Positions 14,301 through 21,457 of a stretch of 64,000 nt of DNA are shown in pieces. Where the stretch lies: contig OZ020249.1 in NCBI GenBank assembly GCA_963971285.1, forward strand, positions 10,528,256 through 10,592,255. Reading direction: 5' to 3'. This DNA is from Astropecten irregularis (taxonomy: Eukaryota > Echinodermata > Asteroidea > Paxillosida > Astropectinidae). How positions within the stretch are numbered: the first letter of the stretch is position 1; every line of letters starts with the position of its first letter. The translations under genes and the position numbers were made by a program. The notes beneath the pieces are model-generated. The model saw only the letters and a program-made list of their open reading frames with translations. It searched no databases and was not told the DNA's origin.

Positions 14301-17300
14301 TAAACAATTATATTGGTTTGAAACAAACATTAGGCTCAAATTACCAAACGTATGCAATCCCTTTAACACATCAAATTTGTTAGCATTTTTGTCAAAGTTC
14401 AGATTCAATGCACTTTCAAAGGGGAATAGCACATACATGTAATTTCTGTTTCTGTTAATACGTTATTTGTAAAGTTGGAACTTTTGAGAAAAGATTCGAT
14501 CATAATAGAATTTATGAAAGAACTTCAACATGATGTTTAATATCAATCATTAGTTTAACCATGCAGCCACATGCATGTACTTGGCAGAGGAAAATGAACT
14601 TAGATTTATTTTATAAAAAAAATTTACACAACATCTTCAATATCAATCATTAGGTAATATCATACTTTGCTTCTTGTCAAAGAAATGTCAGAGTCATGGG
14701 CAGAAATATCAAGGAAGATACAGTAACAGTCATCTGTGAAAATTTCAGTCCCATTAGAGGCCCACTTTTTGAGAAAATTATGGTTAAAAACAGCCACAGT
14801 ATTTCTGAAGTCTTTTCTCTTTTATTTTTGATCTTTTAAAACATCAAACATAATTTTGGTCACTGGTTTTACTCTTTCCTGGATAAAATAAATACAGCAT
14901 TTCAGGCAGAACACTTGTAATGGTACATGCATATGTTTCTACCTGGATCACCATCTTTATACACATGTACCCTGTAAGCTACTGTAGGCCTATAGGTAAA
15001 TCTGTGATGATCTCTGTTTTTGGAAACTTCAAATAGGGCTGTAAGTTTACAAATAATTTTGTAACCGGTTACCCGTCTGTTTTTCGGTTACGGTTACGAT
15101 TACCCTTATAACAAAGAAAACTAAAACAAAGAAATAGTAAGTTTGGGTCTTTTAGGATCTTGGTTGACAACATTACATTTGTCACAACATTTGGCAGTGG
15201 TAGACATAGCAAAATGTCTGGCCTTTGCTTTGCATTTAAGCCTGCTGGTCCAATTTTCAAAAGATCATCTTGACATTTTTTCTTTGTGAACTCTAGAAGT
15301 GTCTGTGTTTCAAAAAGAAGAGGCCATTAAAAAGATACTTTTCGATTAACCTAACTGGGAAAATGTACCCGGGTACCCTTTTGAACGGTCGGTTAACTGG
15401 TTAACCGGATACACACTGCAGCCTTATTGGGAAGATATACCAAAGTACTATACTACATTTAATGTATGTTCAGTCTACTCTTCATGGTCTATGTCCTTTC
15501 ATTGTTAGGCTAGACAGTATTAACCTGACATAATACACACACGTCTTGGCGTTGCCATGTGCACATGTACTTAAAAGTCCTAGTCCACCAAGGCTGAGAG
15601 ACCATTCTCAAATATTCCCTTTTGTTGCATGATGTTTGTCTGATGTGGGCTGGGCTGCGACAGCAAATACTAAGCTGACTGGAGGACATTTTTTTACAGG
15701 ATTAAAAAATGAGGATGTGAATTCATCAGAATTTGAGGCTTATACCCCTTTCATCACACTAGCGAGATTTTCACCGGGTGTACCAGGGTGCACCCGGTGA
15801 ATTCCTCAGTGTGAAAGGGAGTTCAGATGGACCACCGGTAAATCAGCGGTAAATTTTTCGGAAAATTTTACCCACCAACCTTCCTGGGTAAAATTCGGTG
15901 GTCCACCGTTGGAAGCACAGTGTGAAAGGTCGTCGCGGTGAAACACCCGGTAAAATAACATTAATACACCGTTGTGTGTAATGGGAAGAGCTAAACCATA
16001 CATGTTGCCGTCGAAAAAAAGTCAAGAGAAAAATATGTACCGAATAGTAATTATGGATATCTTGGTTACGCTTAAATGCAATGTTTTACTTAAGCACAGA
16101 CAAAATGGATAAACTGGATCGTGCTCTTAAAAGCTTATAAGAAGCTTTTCATGAAGCTTTTCGAATTTCATGATCAATATGATTTATGTCAGTCCAAACA
16201 TTTTGAATGGTAAACGATGGGACATTAATTTTACAATCATTCATTAAGAAGATGGTGGGTAGTTACTGTTAGTGTGTGAATTCCTCATGTCATTGATGGC
16301 AATGCCCAAATAATGCCAAATTCACAGGGAAACATTCTTGCTATGAAAGGACGATATTTGAATCTTCACTGGTTGGATCCAATGGTGAATCCAACAGTGG
16401 TCCACCCTTGGAAGCAGTGTGAAAGGGGTATTACATGTGCATATTGAAACCACTTCTAGTTAGTTTTGGTTTTGGAGTTAAATTTCCAATAAATTCAGAC
16501 TTACTTAATGAAGGTGTAATACATGATGTGGTAAACTTTATAGGTGACAGTGCTGCACTCACACTTTGTCTGATCCAGCATACATGAAATGATAAGCCTG
16601 ATGAAAAATTTGAGCTCAATCGGACATCTGAGTCACGAGAAAATAGCAAAAACCTGACTTCTTTTTTCTTATACACACACTGTTAAACATATAGAACATG
16701 GTTGAATTACCTCAAGATCAAAACTGTTCGGGTGTTGGTTTGACTAATTTCTGGATAAATACACCATTTCATGCGGAACAATTAAACGGTATGTTTCTAC
16801 CACCACCACCTTCATACCCTGTAAGTTATACGTAAATCTGTGAGCATTTCTGTTTTGGTTTCTTACCAAAGTATGATGCTACATGTACCTTTAACACCCG
16901 ATTCACAAACCCTCTGGGACTGAATTGAAGAATGTGTTTTCTTAGTAAATACTTCGGAACCTGGTTTTCAACTTACCTTTTCAAAGTTTTGTCAAAGTGA
17001 AAGTGGTAAATTGTCAGATTAATTAAGAAAGTTAACATGGATTATTTTATTCTGTTTATTTTCCGTGTTTGGAAAGTTTCTAAGCAGGGTTGTTCGATAT
17101 AAATCAATGGAAAAAAATATAAAAAATCGCTCAAAAAAATCAATCATGATTTTTTTCAATTTGTCAATTTTTCTATGTTCACTTTTCAAGGACTTCAAAT
17201 TCAGTCAGTTTCCCTTGTGGTTATTTGATGATTATATTAATTAAAAAGCTGTATCCTCTTTGAGTGATCCCCATGTACCGTTTCCAGGTTGCAGCATTGC

Positions 17301-18344
17301 TACGTGTATCATTGAAACGATCCCTGGGGTATGGCGGTGTGTGCGTGGTTTCATGGCTTCTGACTGCCAAACGAACAAAGATAATTGACTATTGGGGTCA
17401 CCACCAATGTAGAGCTGGATAACTCTGTACAGTATTCAGGAGGTCGCCGGTTCGAATCCCGCTCCAGTCAATTTTTCTTTGTTCACTTTTCAATGATTTT
17501 TTCCATTATTTCTTGATTTTTTTTTTTACGAAAAACAGAATATATCTTACTGAAAGAAGACTTGCATTAACTTTTGGCTAAATTTTTGCACTATATAACA
17601 GGGTGTCTTAAAACAGTTTAAATGTTGTGTTTTTACAATTAGTTTTTACTGTACAAAATATGCATGCACGTATACACACATGTATTTGTATGTCTGTATG
17701 TGTACAGCATTATCTATACAATGAATGCATTAGAATGTAAACACATTTATAATGTATACATGTACACATTCAAATGTAACTGCACAGAATTAACTTTTGT
17801 TTAGTGTACATCACTACATCTGGCAGCATTTATGGGGTTTTTAAAGCAAAGTGTTATGATAGTAAGATGTTAATTTATGTAAAATCAATTAAGAATTTAA
17901 TTTAGATTAAAAAAAATAGATTTAAAAAAAAAAATCTGATTTAAATCAAATAAATCAGATTTTTTTTTTTTTTAATAAAAATCATGCTTTGTATCAACCC
18001 TGTTTCTAAGTACTGTATAACATTTAATGCAAGTCATATAAATACTGGTAAAATAATGAACAGAAAATGATTGGAGCTAGGAGGGCCTGACGCGTTTCGA
18101 TCCTAGCAGGATCTTTCTCAAAGGCTAGCCTTTGTTTGAAATAATTTACACACACCTGTCTGATGAACTTGAAGCCATACTCCTTAGCCACATCCCTAGC
18201 CGTTCTCTCTCCGCCACGGACCTCCACTGCCCACTCATTGTGGAACTGTCGTTCATTCTCGCTGTAGCCTTGTTCGTCTGATGCGTGACTGGCTCCTAGC
18301 AGAAGTGCCAGCCCCAACAGGATCAAACAGGCATGAGACATCAT
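2263..18344 (-). CDS. Proprotein convertase, PC1/3- or furin-like (N-terminal four exons, incomplete)
   Basis: Four phase-compatible exons encode a secretory-pathway subtilisin-like convertase, which cleaves prohormones and proproteins after basic residues: 18344-18156, 7987-7883, 4160-4029 and 2371-2263. They give a signal peptide (hydrophobic ACLILLGLALLLG), the S8 prodomain starting FHNEWAVEVRGGE, a prodomain RSRRE site, the primary autocleavage site HDKR, the linker FNDPKFPQQWYL and the start of the catalytic domain through VSIVDDG, whose first Asp is the catalytic-triad Asp. All donors are GT and all acceptors AG. The prodomain RSRR and the spacing resemble PC1/3 most, but furin or another paralogue is possible. 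The His and Ser of the triad lie beyond the left edge. Introns are up to about 10 kb and filled with transposons. Confidence 0.85.
2372..4028 (-). other. Convertase intron 3
   Basis: Non-coding by inspection. It holds an R1 MITE copy (about 3252-3625, reverse orientation). Short ORFs in 2650-3160 on the minus strand resemble no protein family and lack consensus splice borders. Confidence 0.6.
3252..3625 (-). repeat. TTAA MITE family R1, copy 3
   Basis: Begins TTAAAGGTAATACAGTATCA, then TACTTTGG and the internal module containing AAAGAAATGCAG and GTGCCCACT. The far terminus is eroded, so its end is approximate. Confidence 0.65.
4029..4160 (-). CDS. Convertase exon 3 (prodomain cleavage site and linker)
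   Basis: A 132-bp, 44-codon exon in phase 0 at both ends, with acceptor TTCTCAAG and donor TACCTG|GTGAGT. It encodes VSWVQQQETHYHDKRDAQ, then a short acidic linker and FNDPKFPQQWYL. HDKR followed by D is the expected primary autoproteolysis site between prodomain and mature enzyme. FNDP and QQWYL are near-invariant in convertases. Confidence 0.9.
4957..5351 (+). repeat. TTAA MITE family R1/R1b hybrid
   Basis: The left part matches the R1 module (AACAGAAATGTTCACAGATT, GATGGT, GTAGAAACAT). The right part is a different module shared with 16507-16894, 18381-18600 and 36585-36873 (CTCAGATGTCCGATTGAGCT, CTGGATTAGACAAAGTGTGA). It ends ATACCTTTAA. Confidence 0.6.
5497..5778 (+). repeat. CTAGACC-rich interspersed repeat, copy 1
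   Basis: Characterised by repeated GGTCTAGT / ACTAGACC motifs. An inverted, homologous copy lies at about 7018-7320, sharing the order of the motifs and a central AATTACGGTTTTC-type block. Both ends carry GGGC..GAAAT-like termini. Probably a MITE; no target duplication was resolved. Confidence 0.5.
6672..6911. mobile_element. Harbinger-like palindromic MITE R3, copy 1
   Basis: A 240-bp element with long inverted arms beginning GGGCCAATTTCATAAAACTG and containing TTTGCTAAGCATGACATTTC, flanked by CAG on both sides. A 3-bp CAG duplication is typical of ISL2EU/Harbinger-type elements. A second copy at 30798-31036 confirms the borders. Confidence 0.7.
7018..7320 (-). repeat. CTAGACC-rich interspersed repeat, copy 2
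   Basis: Reverse-orientation homologue of 5497-5778, with GGTCTAGTGAAAAAAGTTCA and CTGTCTAGTGAGTTTGTTTT. Ends are approximate. Confidence 0.5.
7333..7364. repeat. Perfect 15-bp-arm hairpin
   Basis: GTGATGTGTAATCTT, a 2-nt AA loop, then its exact reverse complement. It lies at the junction between the CTAGACC repeat and another repeat, so it may be a MITE terminus pair or a remnant of one. Confidence 0.7.
7883..7987 (-). CDS. Convertase exon 2 (second half of prodomain)
   Basis: A 105-bp, 35-codon exon, phase 0 at both ends, with acceptor TTTTGTTGTAG and donor AAGAGG|GTACGT. It encodes IGTLDKMYSFVKEDHHLRSR followed by a segment ending LEEDKR. Joined to exon 3 it gives DKR-VSWVQQQ, the canonical end of the convertase prodomain. 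The internal RSRR matches the position of the secondary prodomain cleavage site. Confidence 0.88.
8193..8411. repeat. Interspersed repeat R4 between R1 fragments
   Basis: Contains GATTACACCAAAAATGATAG and GGTGGGACAGTGGAAATAAG. A homologous, more diverged copy is at about 22145-22290 inside the Mutator-like element. It separates a partial R1 terminus (8137-8192) from a fuller R1 copy, so it may be nested in R1. Confidence 0.4.
8412..8755 (+). repeat. TTAA MITE family R1, copy 5
   Basis: Starts AGGTAGTATCATACTTTGGT and follows the reference copy through GTATGGGACTG and GATATTTTTGCC. The right end switches to ATGATTGGTAAAGGTCA, the alternative R1b terminus. Confidence 0.65.
9016..9305. mobile_element. 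CpG-rich inverted-repeat element
   Basis: The arms GTCACGTGATCA...GCCATTTTGG and CCAAAATGGCC...GTGACGTCACGTGC are inverted relative to each other around a core dense in TACGCGTACG-type CpG repeats. GCCATTTTGG is the consensus core of YY1 sites, and GTGACGTCAC plus CACGTG are CRE- and E-box-like. No coding sequence. The CpG density contrasts sharply with the surrounding AT-rich DNA. Confidence 0.5.
9390..9727 (-). repeat. TTAA MITE family R1, copy 6
   Basis: Reverse orientation. Begins near AGGTAATTTTGGCTTTTGTC and ends CTACCAAAGTATGATAGTAC followed by CTTTAA. Confidence 0.65.
9728..10959. other. Intronic sequence without recognised gene
   Basis: Contains a local direct repeat of TTGTTTTTAAAGGTTCAACTTGG (about 10396 and 10500), a poly-G run at about 10676-10690 and an A/G-rich tract to about 10790. 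The rest is unremarkable AT-rich DNA. Confidence 0.5.
11059..13863 (+). CDS. CR1/L2-group non-LTR retrotransposon ORF2 (endonuclease-reverse transcriptase), 5'-truncated
   Basis: A 934-codon uninterrupted frame encodes the self-mobilising polyprotein of a non-LTR retrotransposon. An AP-like endonuclease occupies roughly residues 1-220: CESWI, RGGGVALLYK, VITGDFNIH and GISDHSALT. A reverse transcriptase follows, with LLDLSAAFDTVDH, GLPQGSCLGP and the catalytic YADD at 13012-13023. The C-terminal part holds WLPIQQRIKYKL and PKLWNSLPETVK, typical of CR1/L2/Crack-type elements. The open frame begins with TTG, not ATG, and the extreme N-terminal endonuclease motif is missing, so this copy is 5'-truncated and probably immobile despite its intact frame. 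The lack of stops or frameshifts indicates recent insertion. It sits in sense opposite to the host convertase gene. Confidence 0.9.
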   Translation: MRNVQYFVIDNNFDIVALCESWIKAEDTTVIRNITPKGYSFLHVPRPGSKRGGGVALLYKSGLNVHICDTNPNSTSFETLNVNIASGSKSLSLVIVYRPQPKSTGCSFNVFMEEFSQLVDHQLLKSAPVVITGDFNIHIDSALDTCTQSFMTFLTASGLQQHVNVPTHRQGHTLDLFITRKSDCPIFTALRVIDGISDHSALTCKLLLRKPPVATKSITTRNLRGINFDSFCSNVANANFGSLIGCDVNDLTEHYTSVLSELLDKHAPAKTRIVKVRPNTPWYTPAIHEEKQKRRRLEHQWRRTHLEIDRQRYTHQKQRVKAFIQKAKCKYYSDLLVEHAKDQKRIFQIANDLLHRRQVSPLPDATSDVDLANQFCTFFTNKIMTIRDGFRIVDDWSHEEPTTALHHLSSFAPATDDEVLTIIRNSPTTSCQLDPIPTSILKKCTNVIVPVITRIVNTSLESGIFPDTQKIAHIRPLIKKENLDRNEFKNYRPVSNLTFLSKTIERVVLARLVPFLQENNLCEEYQSAYRAFHSTETTLLKVQNDVLHAMDKGEIVLLVLLDLSAAFDTVDHHMLLHRLENRIGIHGVALDWFKSYLAGRSQAVCIDKDISEAAAMDYGLPQGSCLGPGLFPIYTSPLGDIIRRYKLSYHLYADDTQIFVQVKPIQADVGSALQRVEDCIDDIGAWMNRNYLKLNNAKTEFIILGSNQQIRKVTIDHVRVGDAHIQPSTQVRNLGVMFDSTMKMDSQVTAISKSAFMSIRNIGRIRDHLTREAAETIVHAFITSKIDSCNSLLYGINNVHLSRLQRIQNIAARMITFTKKVDHISPVLADLHWLPIQQRIKYKLCLIIFKILHGDAPAYLSDLVQFYSPGHRGLRSSQQKLLLEKMAKHRWGERSFQIAAPKLWNSLPETVKLSDSLGIFKNSLKSYLHREAFG
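13864..14100 (+). mobile_element. CR1/L2 retrotransposon 3' UTR with stem-loop and ATT tail
   Basis: The 3' end carries a GC-rich stem GCGCCGCTTGCGGCGG followed by ATACCGGCGCTATATAAAT and then an (ATT)n tract of about 25 bp. A conserved 3' hairpin plus short microsatellite tail, not poly-A, is the standard end of CR1/L2-group elements and is used for template recognition. Confidence 0.8.
14652..15465 (-). repeat. TTAA MITE family R1, copy 7, interrupted by a hAT-like MITE
   Basis: R1 sequence from AGGTAATATCATACTTTGCT to about 15034 resumes after 15426 with GATATACCAAAGTACTATAC and ends ATTTAA. The intervening 392 bp is R2 copy 2, so R2 inserted into R1. Confidence 0.7.
15035..15426 (-). mobile_element. 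hAT-like MITE family R2, copy 2 (nested in R1)
   Basis: Begins AGGGCTGTAAGTTTACAAAT and ends CACACTGCAGCCTT; reverse orientation relative to 1736-2121. No clean target duplication remains at this copy. Confidence 0.7.
15743..16430. mobile_element. TTA-flanked Harbinger-like non-autonomous element
   Basis: Termini TACCCCTTTCATCACAC and GTGTGAAAGGGGTA are inverted repeats, and TTA flanks both sides (15740-15742 and 16431-16433). TTA duplications fit PIF/Harbinger. Internal CCGGTG/CACCGG and GGTCCACC motifs recur in both orientations. No transposase reading frame. Confidence 0.7.
16507..16894 (-). repeat. TTAA MITE family R1/R1b hybrid
   Basis: Left end AAGGTGTAATACATGATG with the R1b module (TTTGTCTGATCCAGCATACA, ATGAAATGATAAGCCTGATG). 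Right part is the R1 module, ending ACCAAAGTATGATGCT and CTTTAA. Confidence 0.65.
17085..18002. mobile_element. hAT-like element with perfect 8-bp target duplication
   Basis: A 918-bp element with termini CAGGGTTGTTCGATAT and TTGTATCAACCCTG, flanked by TTTCTAAG on both sides (17077-17084, 18003-18010). An 8-bp duplication with CAGGGTTG ends is a hAT hallmark. Both inner ends are rich in AAATCGATTT-like A/T runs. The interior carries a tRNA-related SINE segment at 17242-17500. No transposase frame. Confidence 0.78.
17242..17500 (+). repeat. tRNA-related SINE-like repeat S1, copy 1
   Basis: Contains a B-box-like GGTTCGAATCCCGCTCC preceded by TAGAGCTGGATAACTC. A reverse homologue at 29393-29964 preserves a clearer A-box (TAGCTCAGTTGCTAGAG). 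The upstream ~150 bp is not tRNA-like but is shared between the copies. It is not a functional tRNA gene: there is no closing acceptor stem. Confidence 0.55.
18085..18125 (-). other. Stem-loop followed by GAAAC (hammerhead-like half motif)
   Basis: On the minus strand GATCCT-GCT-AGGATC is followed by GAAACGCGTCAGG. A homologous stretch with matching flank (CAGGCYCTCCTARCTCCAA) occurs at 27050-27090 on the plus strand, so this is an interspersed repeat. The CUGANGA half of a hammerhead core is absent here. Confidence 0.4.
18156..18344 (-). CDS. Convertase exon 1 (signal peptide and first half of prodomain)
   Basis: A 63-codon exon opening with two consecutive ATGs; the first is taken as the start. 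It encodes a hydrophobic signal peptide, then QFHNEWAVEVRGGERTA and EYGFKFIRQ, ending at CAG|GTGTGT in phase 0. The break just before the IG of GQIG-like sequence is a conserved intron position in convertases. No upstream coding exon is needed. Confidence 0.85.
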
Positions 18345-18380
18345 ACCTTATCCCTGGAATACACAAACAAACAAACACAT

Positions 18381-18600
18381 GAAAGGTATAATACATGATT
18401 GGTAAATTGACACAGTTAACAGCACTCACACTTTGTCTGATCCAGCATGTCCATGTACATGAATTATGATAAACCTGTGAAAATTTGAGCTCAATCGGAC
18501 ATCTGACATGTCTGAGTAACAAAAATGGATAAAAACACCATTTCAGGCGAATTTTTTCAATTAATGGTACAGTATGTTTCTACCAAAGATAGTACATGTA
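18381..18600 (-). repeat. R1b-type MITE fragment just upstream of the convertase start
   Basis: Starts AAGGTATAATACATGATTGG and contains TTTGTCTGATCCAGCATG and CTCAATCGGACATCTGA. It lies within 40 bp upstream of the convertase ATG, so it occupies the likely promoter or 5' UTR. Confidence 0.6.
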
Positions 18601-18644
18601 TATAATGTATAGCGCCTTTGCGGCGTAAGATAGCCTACTCAACC

Positions 18645-19024
18645 TAAGGTGACCAGACGTCCCCGATTTCCGGGGACAGTCCCCGATTTGACAGTGCTGT
18701 CCCCGATGAAAAATTGTCCCCGAAAATGTTCCCGATTTGACAAAATGCCCCCGAAAATTCAAATTGTCATAAATAAAAACAAACTGAACACAAATGCTGT
18801 GCTGAAGAAGATTCATTCTTCAGAGAAGTATGCGAAGACAACCGCCTAAGACATGTACATGTAAGTATGTAACCCACTCATGTCAACTGGACAAGATGGC
18901 AATAGATACCACCATTTTGCATGTAGGCACCATCTGGATTCAATTTTTTTTTTCAAAATTACACCCCTCCCCCAAGACACGGATCACTGTCCCCGGATCA
19001 TCTCAACAAAATATGGTCACCTTA
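18645..19024. mobile_element. hAT-like MITE with GGTGACC termini
   Basis: Termini TAAGGTGACCAGACGTCCCC and ATATGGTCACCTTA are inverted. Flanks ACTCAACC and ACTCATCC form an 8-bp duplication with one mismatch. Repeated GTCCCCGATTT motifs occupy the left third. Confidence 0.65.
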
Positions 19025-19302
19025 ACTCATCCCCAAAAAAGGGAGTATCATTCGGCCGCCATTTTAGTAAGCAACAGAGCTAACAGAGTCAAGTTCAACT
19101 GTTGTATAAAGACGAAAGGTTCACCCAGATAATTTTTATTTAATCATTATTAAGGCCTATTATTATCATATGATTGTTTTCTGCCATGCATGTTTGTCCT
19201 GTGTCTCTTCGTATGTAACATTTAAAAAGAAATTTAAATATTGTGTATTACTTCTATAGCTATTACATTATGTAAATGTTCATCCTCATTTCTCATATAT
19301 AT

Positions 19303-19685
19303 AGGCTGCAGTTTATATCCGGTTAACCGACCGTTCAAAAGGGTACCCGGGTACATTTTCCCAGTTAGGTTAATCGAAAAGTATCTTTTTAATGGCCTCT
19401 TCTTTTTTAAACATAGACACTTCTAGTTACTTTCACAAAGAAAAAAGTCAATGATCTTTTTAAAGTTGGACCAGCAGGCTTATGCAAAGCAAAGGCCAGA
19501 CATTTTGCTATGTCTCCCACTGCCAAATGTTGTGACAAAAGAATGTTGTCAACCAAGTTCCTGAAAGACCCAAACTTACTATTTCTTTGTTTTTCTTTGT
19601 TTTCTTTGTTATAAGGGTAATCGTAACCGTAACCGAAAAACAGACGGGTAACCGGTTACAAAATTATTCGTAAACTTACAGCCCT
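19303..19685 (+). mobile_element. hAT-like MITE family R2, copy 3
   Basis: Same orientation as copy 1, from AGGCTGCAGTTTATATCCGG to AAACTTACAGCCCT. Very similar to copy 1 across its length. Target duplication not clear. Confidence 0.7.
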
Positions 19686-20064
19686 ATATGTTAGAACACA
19701 AGCTCTGCTTCTTATCTTGAGGACCTCCTCCACTTATTGTTAGTTAATTCCCCCATTTATAAGTAATTTACAATTGTTTTATTTTATACACTGAATTGAC
19801 TTGCATGAGTGGAAATAAAATGAACTAAACTGAACTGAACTGATGATTATTTATTCAGCCTGAATCACACAATAACGGTAACAAAGATGTAACATTTCCT
19901 AGATGGTTTCCTCTCTGACATTGGGTCTGGGCACTAGACTAACCAGACCAGACAAAATGGCCTTACGCGATCAGACGGGCTATTTTCAAGTTTGCTAAAA
20001 GCGCTTTAAAAGAAAATTGCATTTTTACACTGAAATGTTGCACACATTTCTTCAATCTAGGCTT
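19686..20064. other. Spacer with possible retrotransposon tail
   Basis: Around 19800-19845 the sequence GGAAATAAAATGAACTAAAC is followed by repeated GAACT units, resembling the 3' tail of a non-LTR element. No coding homology is visible. Confidence 0.25.
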
Positions 20065-20342
20065 TTAAAGGTTGTATCATACATTGGTTTTTGTCAAAGA
20101 AATACAGATTCATGGGCAAAGATATCAAAAACGATAGAGTAATTTAGTCATCTGTGAAAATTTCAGTCCCATACGTTGCTCACTTTTTGAGAAAGTAGTG
20201 AAAAACGGCCACAGTATTTCTTAAGTGTTTTCTCTTTTAACGGTATGTTTCTACCACCACCATCTTCATACCCTATAAGTTATACGTAAATCTGTGAAGA
20301 TTTCTGTTTTGGTGTATTACCAAAGTATGATACTACCTTTAA
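20065..20342 (-). repeat. TTAA MITE family R1, internally deleted copy
   Basis: TTAA at both ends; only 278 bp. The centre carrying the GATC palindrome is missing: the right module (TTTTCTCTTTTAACGGTATG) joins directly to the left module. Confidence 0.7.
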
Positions 20343-20555
20343 GAGCTAAAATATTCAATGTGTTTTGGGGATCCCTTCTTATCACAATCCACGCAATAAC
20401 TTTCCAAAGACTGCAAAGTATCTGGATCTTAACTTAGTATGTTGCCAGCATCAATAGATCAAAATCAAGTGTCATACATACATAAATGTACATGAATTGA
20501 TATTCCACCTATCCACAGGCAAATTATTCATCAACAACAAAGAAGTAAGGGCCGG

Positions 20556-21424
20556 GGGTTAGTGTCTTTTACGCCACCCATATTATTTTCAGTATTTTAT
20601 TTAGCTTCTTCTGTTCCAAAATGAGATTTGTTAGCAAATTTATCCATGGGTCCTGTAAACCCTAAAATGAACATATATTTCGGCAATATTTCAGTGAAAA
20701 AAAGAGAGAAGTTTCTTACCCAAATAAATACTGAAATAATATGGGTGGCGTAAAGAACACTAATGCGGAATGCCAAAACTTGTAAGACACAAACATGTCC
20801 CAATAATAATATAAATGCAGGGTAAGGGTTTACAAGCAGGTCCGATACCTATAAAGGGAATAAAAACAACTTAATAGTTTCTACTGTTCCAAAATGATAC
20901 TTTTTACTTTCAGCAAATGTTCCTGAGTCCTTAAATCCCCAGATAGAAGAATTTTGTGCAACATTTCCGAGTAAAAATATATTTTTCTTACCTGTTTGTT
21001 GCAAACTTCAAAACAGCCCTTCGGCCATTTTGTCTGGTCTGGCTAGTCAAGTTTAGTCTGGTACCTACCACCAACGTATTGAAAGTCCACACAATAAGAG
21101 CAGACACTAGACCATATTTTCGTCTGCGCGTCTGCGGCCGTTATGTGCGTTCATTACCGTTTTTACCCCATAATTTCCCTCAAAAATCAAAGCCCTGCCC
21201 TCTTTCCACAACTTTAACCTTGTTAATAATAATATTGTTGAAGAGGACACCATGAACGTATATTTAGTTAAGTTTCTTTATAAAAAGTTGTTTTTATTCC
21301 CTTTATAGGTATCGGACCTCCTTGTAAACCCTTACCATGAATATTTGCTTTAAGTAACAAGTCTCATTTTGGAACAGTAGTGAGCTAAATAAATACTTTG
21401 GGTGGCGTAAAAGACACTAACCCC
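20556..21424. mobile_element. Compound inverted-repeat element with GGGTGGCGTAAAAGACACTAA arms
   Basis: Left GGGTTAGTGTCTTTTACGCC and right GGCGTAAAAGACACTAACCC are inverted, with homology continuing inward for about 100 bp. A third arm copy in inverted orientation lies at about 20735-20765. A second inverted pair, GGTCCGATACCTATAAAGGG (about 20841) and its complement (about 21300), lies inside. GATATTCCACYTRTCCACAGGCA occurs on both outer sides (about 20500 and 21425), suggesting duplicated flanking DNA. Classification uncertain. Confidence 0.5.
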
Positions 21425-21457
21425 GATATTCCACTTGTCCACAGGCAGGACAAAGAA

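Larger units (their letters stand above)
10960..14366. mobile_element. TTAA-flanked MITE split by a retrotransposon
   Basis: TTAA (10960-10963) is followed by AGGCATTGCATACGTTTGGT. The other end (14340-14366) is the reverse complement with one mismatch, ending TTAA. The remaining MITE sequence is about 10960-11058 plus 14101-14366, and includes a strong hairpin GAGAAGCGTTATGG / CCGTAACGCTTCTC at 14162-14189. The interior is occupied by the CR1/L2-group insertion, so the MITE is the older element. TTAA borders suggest piggyBac-type mobilisation. Confidence 0.7.
7988..18155 (-). other. Convertase intron 1
   Basis: A ~10-kb intron containing R1 MITEs (8412-8755, 9390-9727, 14652-15465, 16507-16894), a CpG-rich inverted-repeat element (9016-9305), a TTAA MITE split by a CR1/L2 retrotransposon (10960-14366), a TTA-flanked Harbinger-like element (15743-16430) and a hAT element (17085-18002). 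No exon was recognised between 7987 and 18156. Confidence 0.6.

Noticed and set aside
17440-17475. Possible tRNA gene (GGTTCGAATCC box)
   Set aside because: No complete cloverleaf or acceptor stem; repeated elsewhere as part of the S1 repeat.
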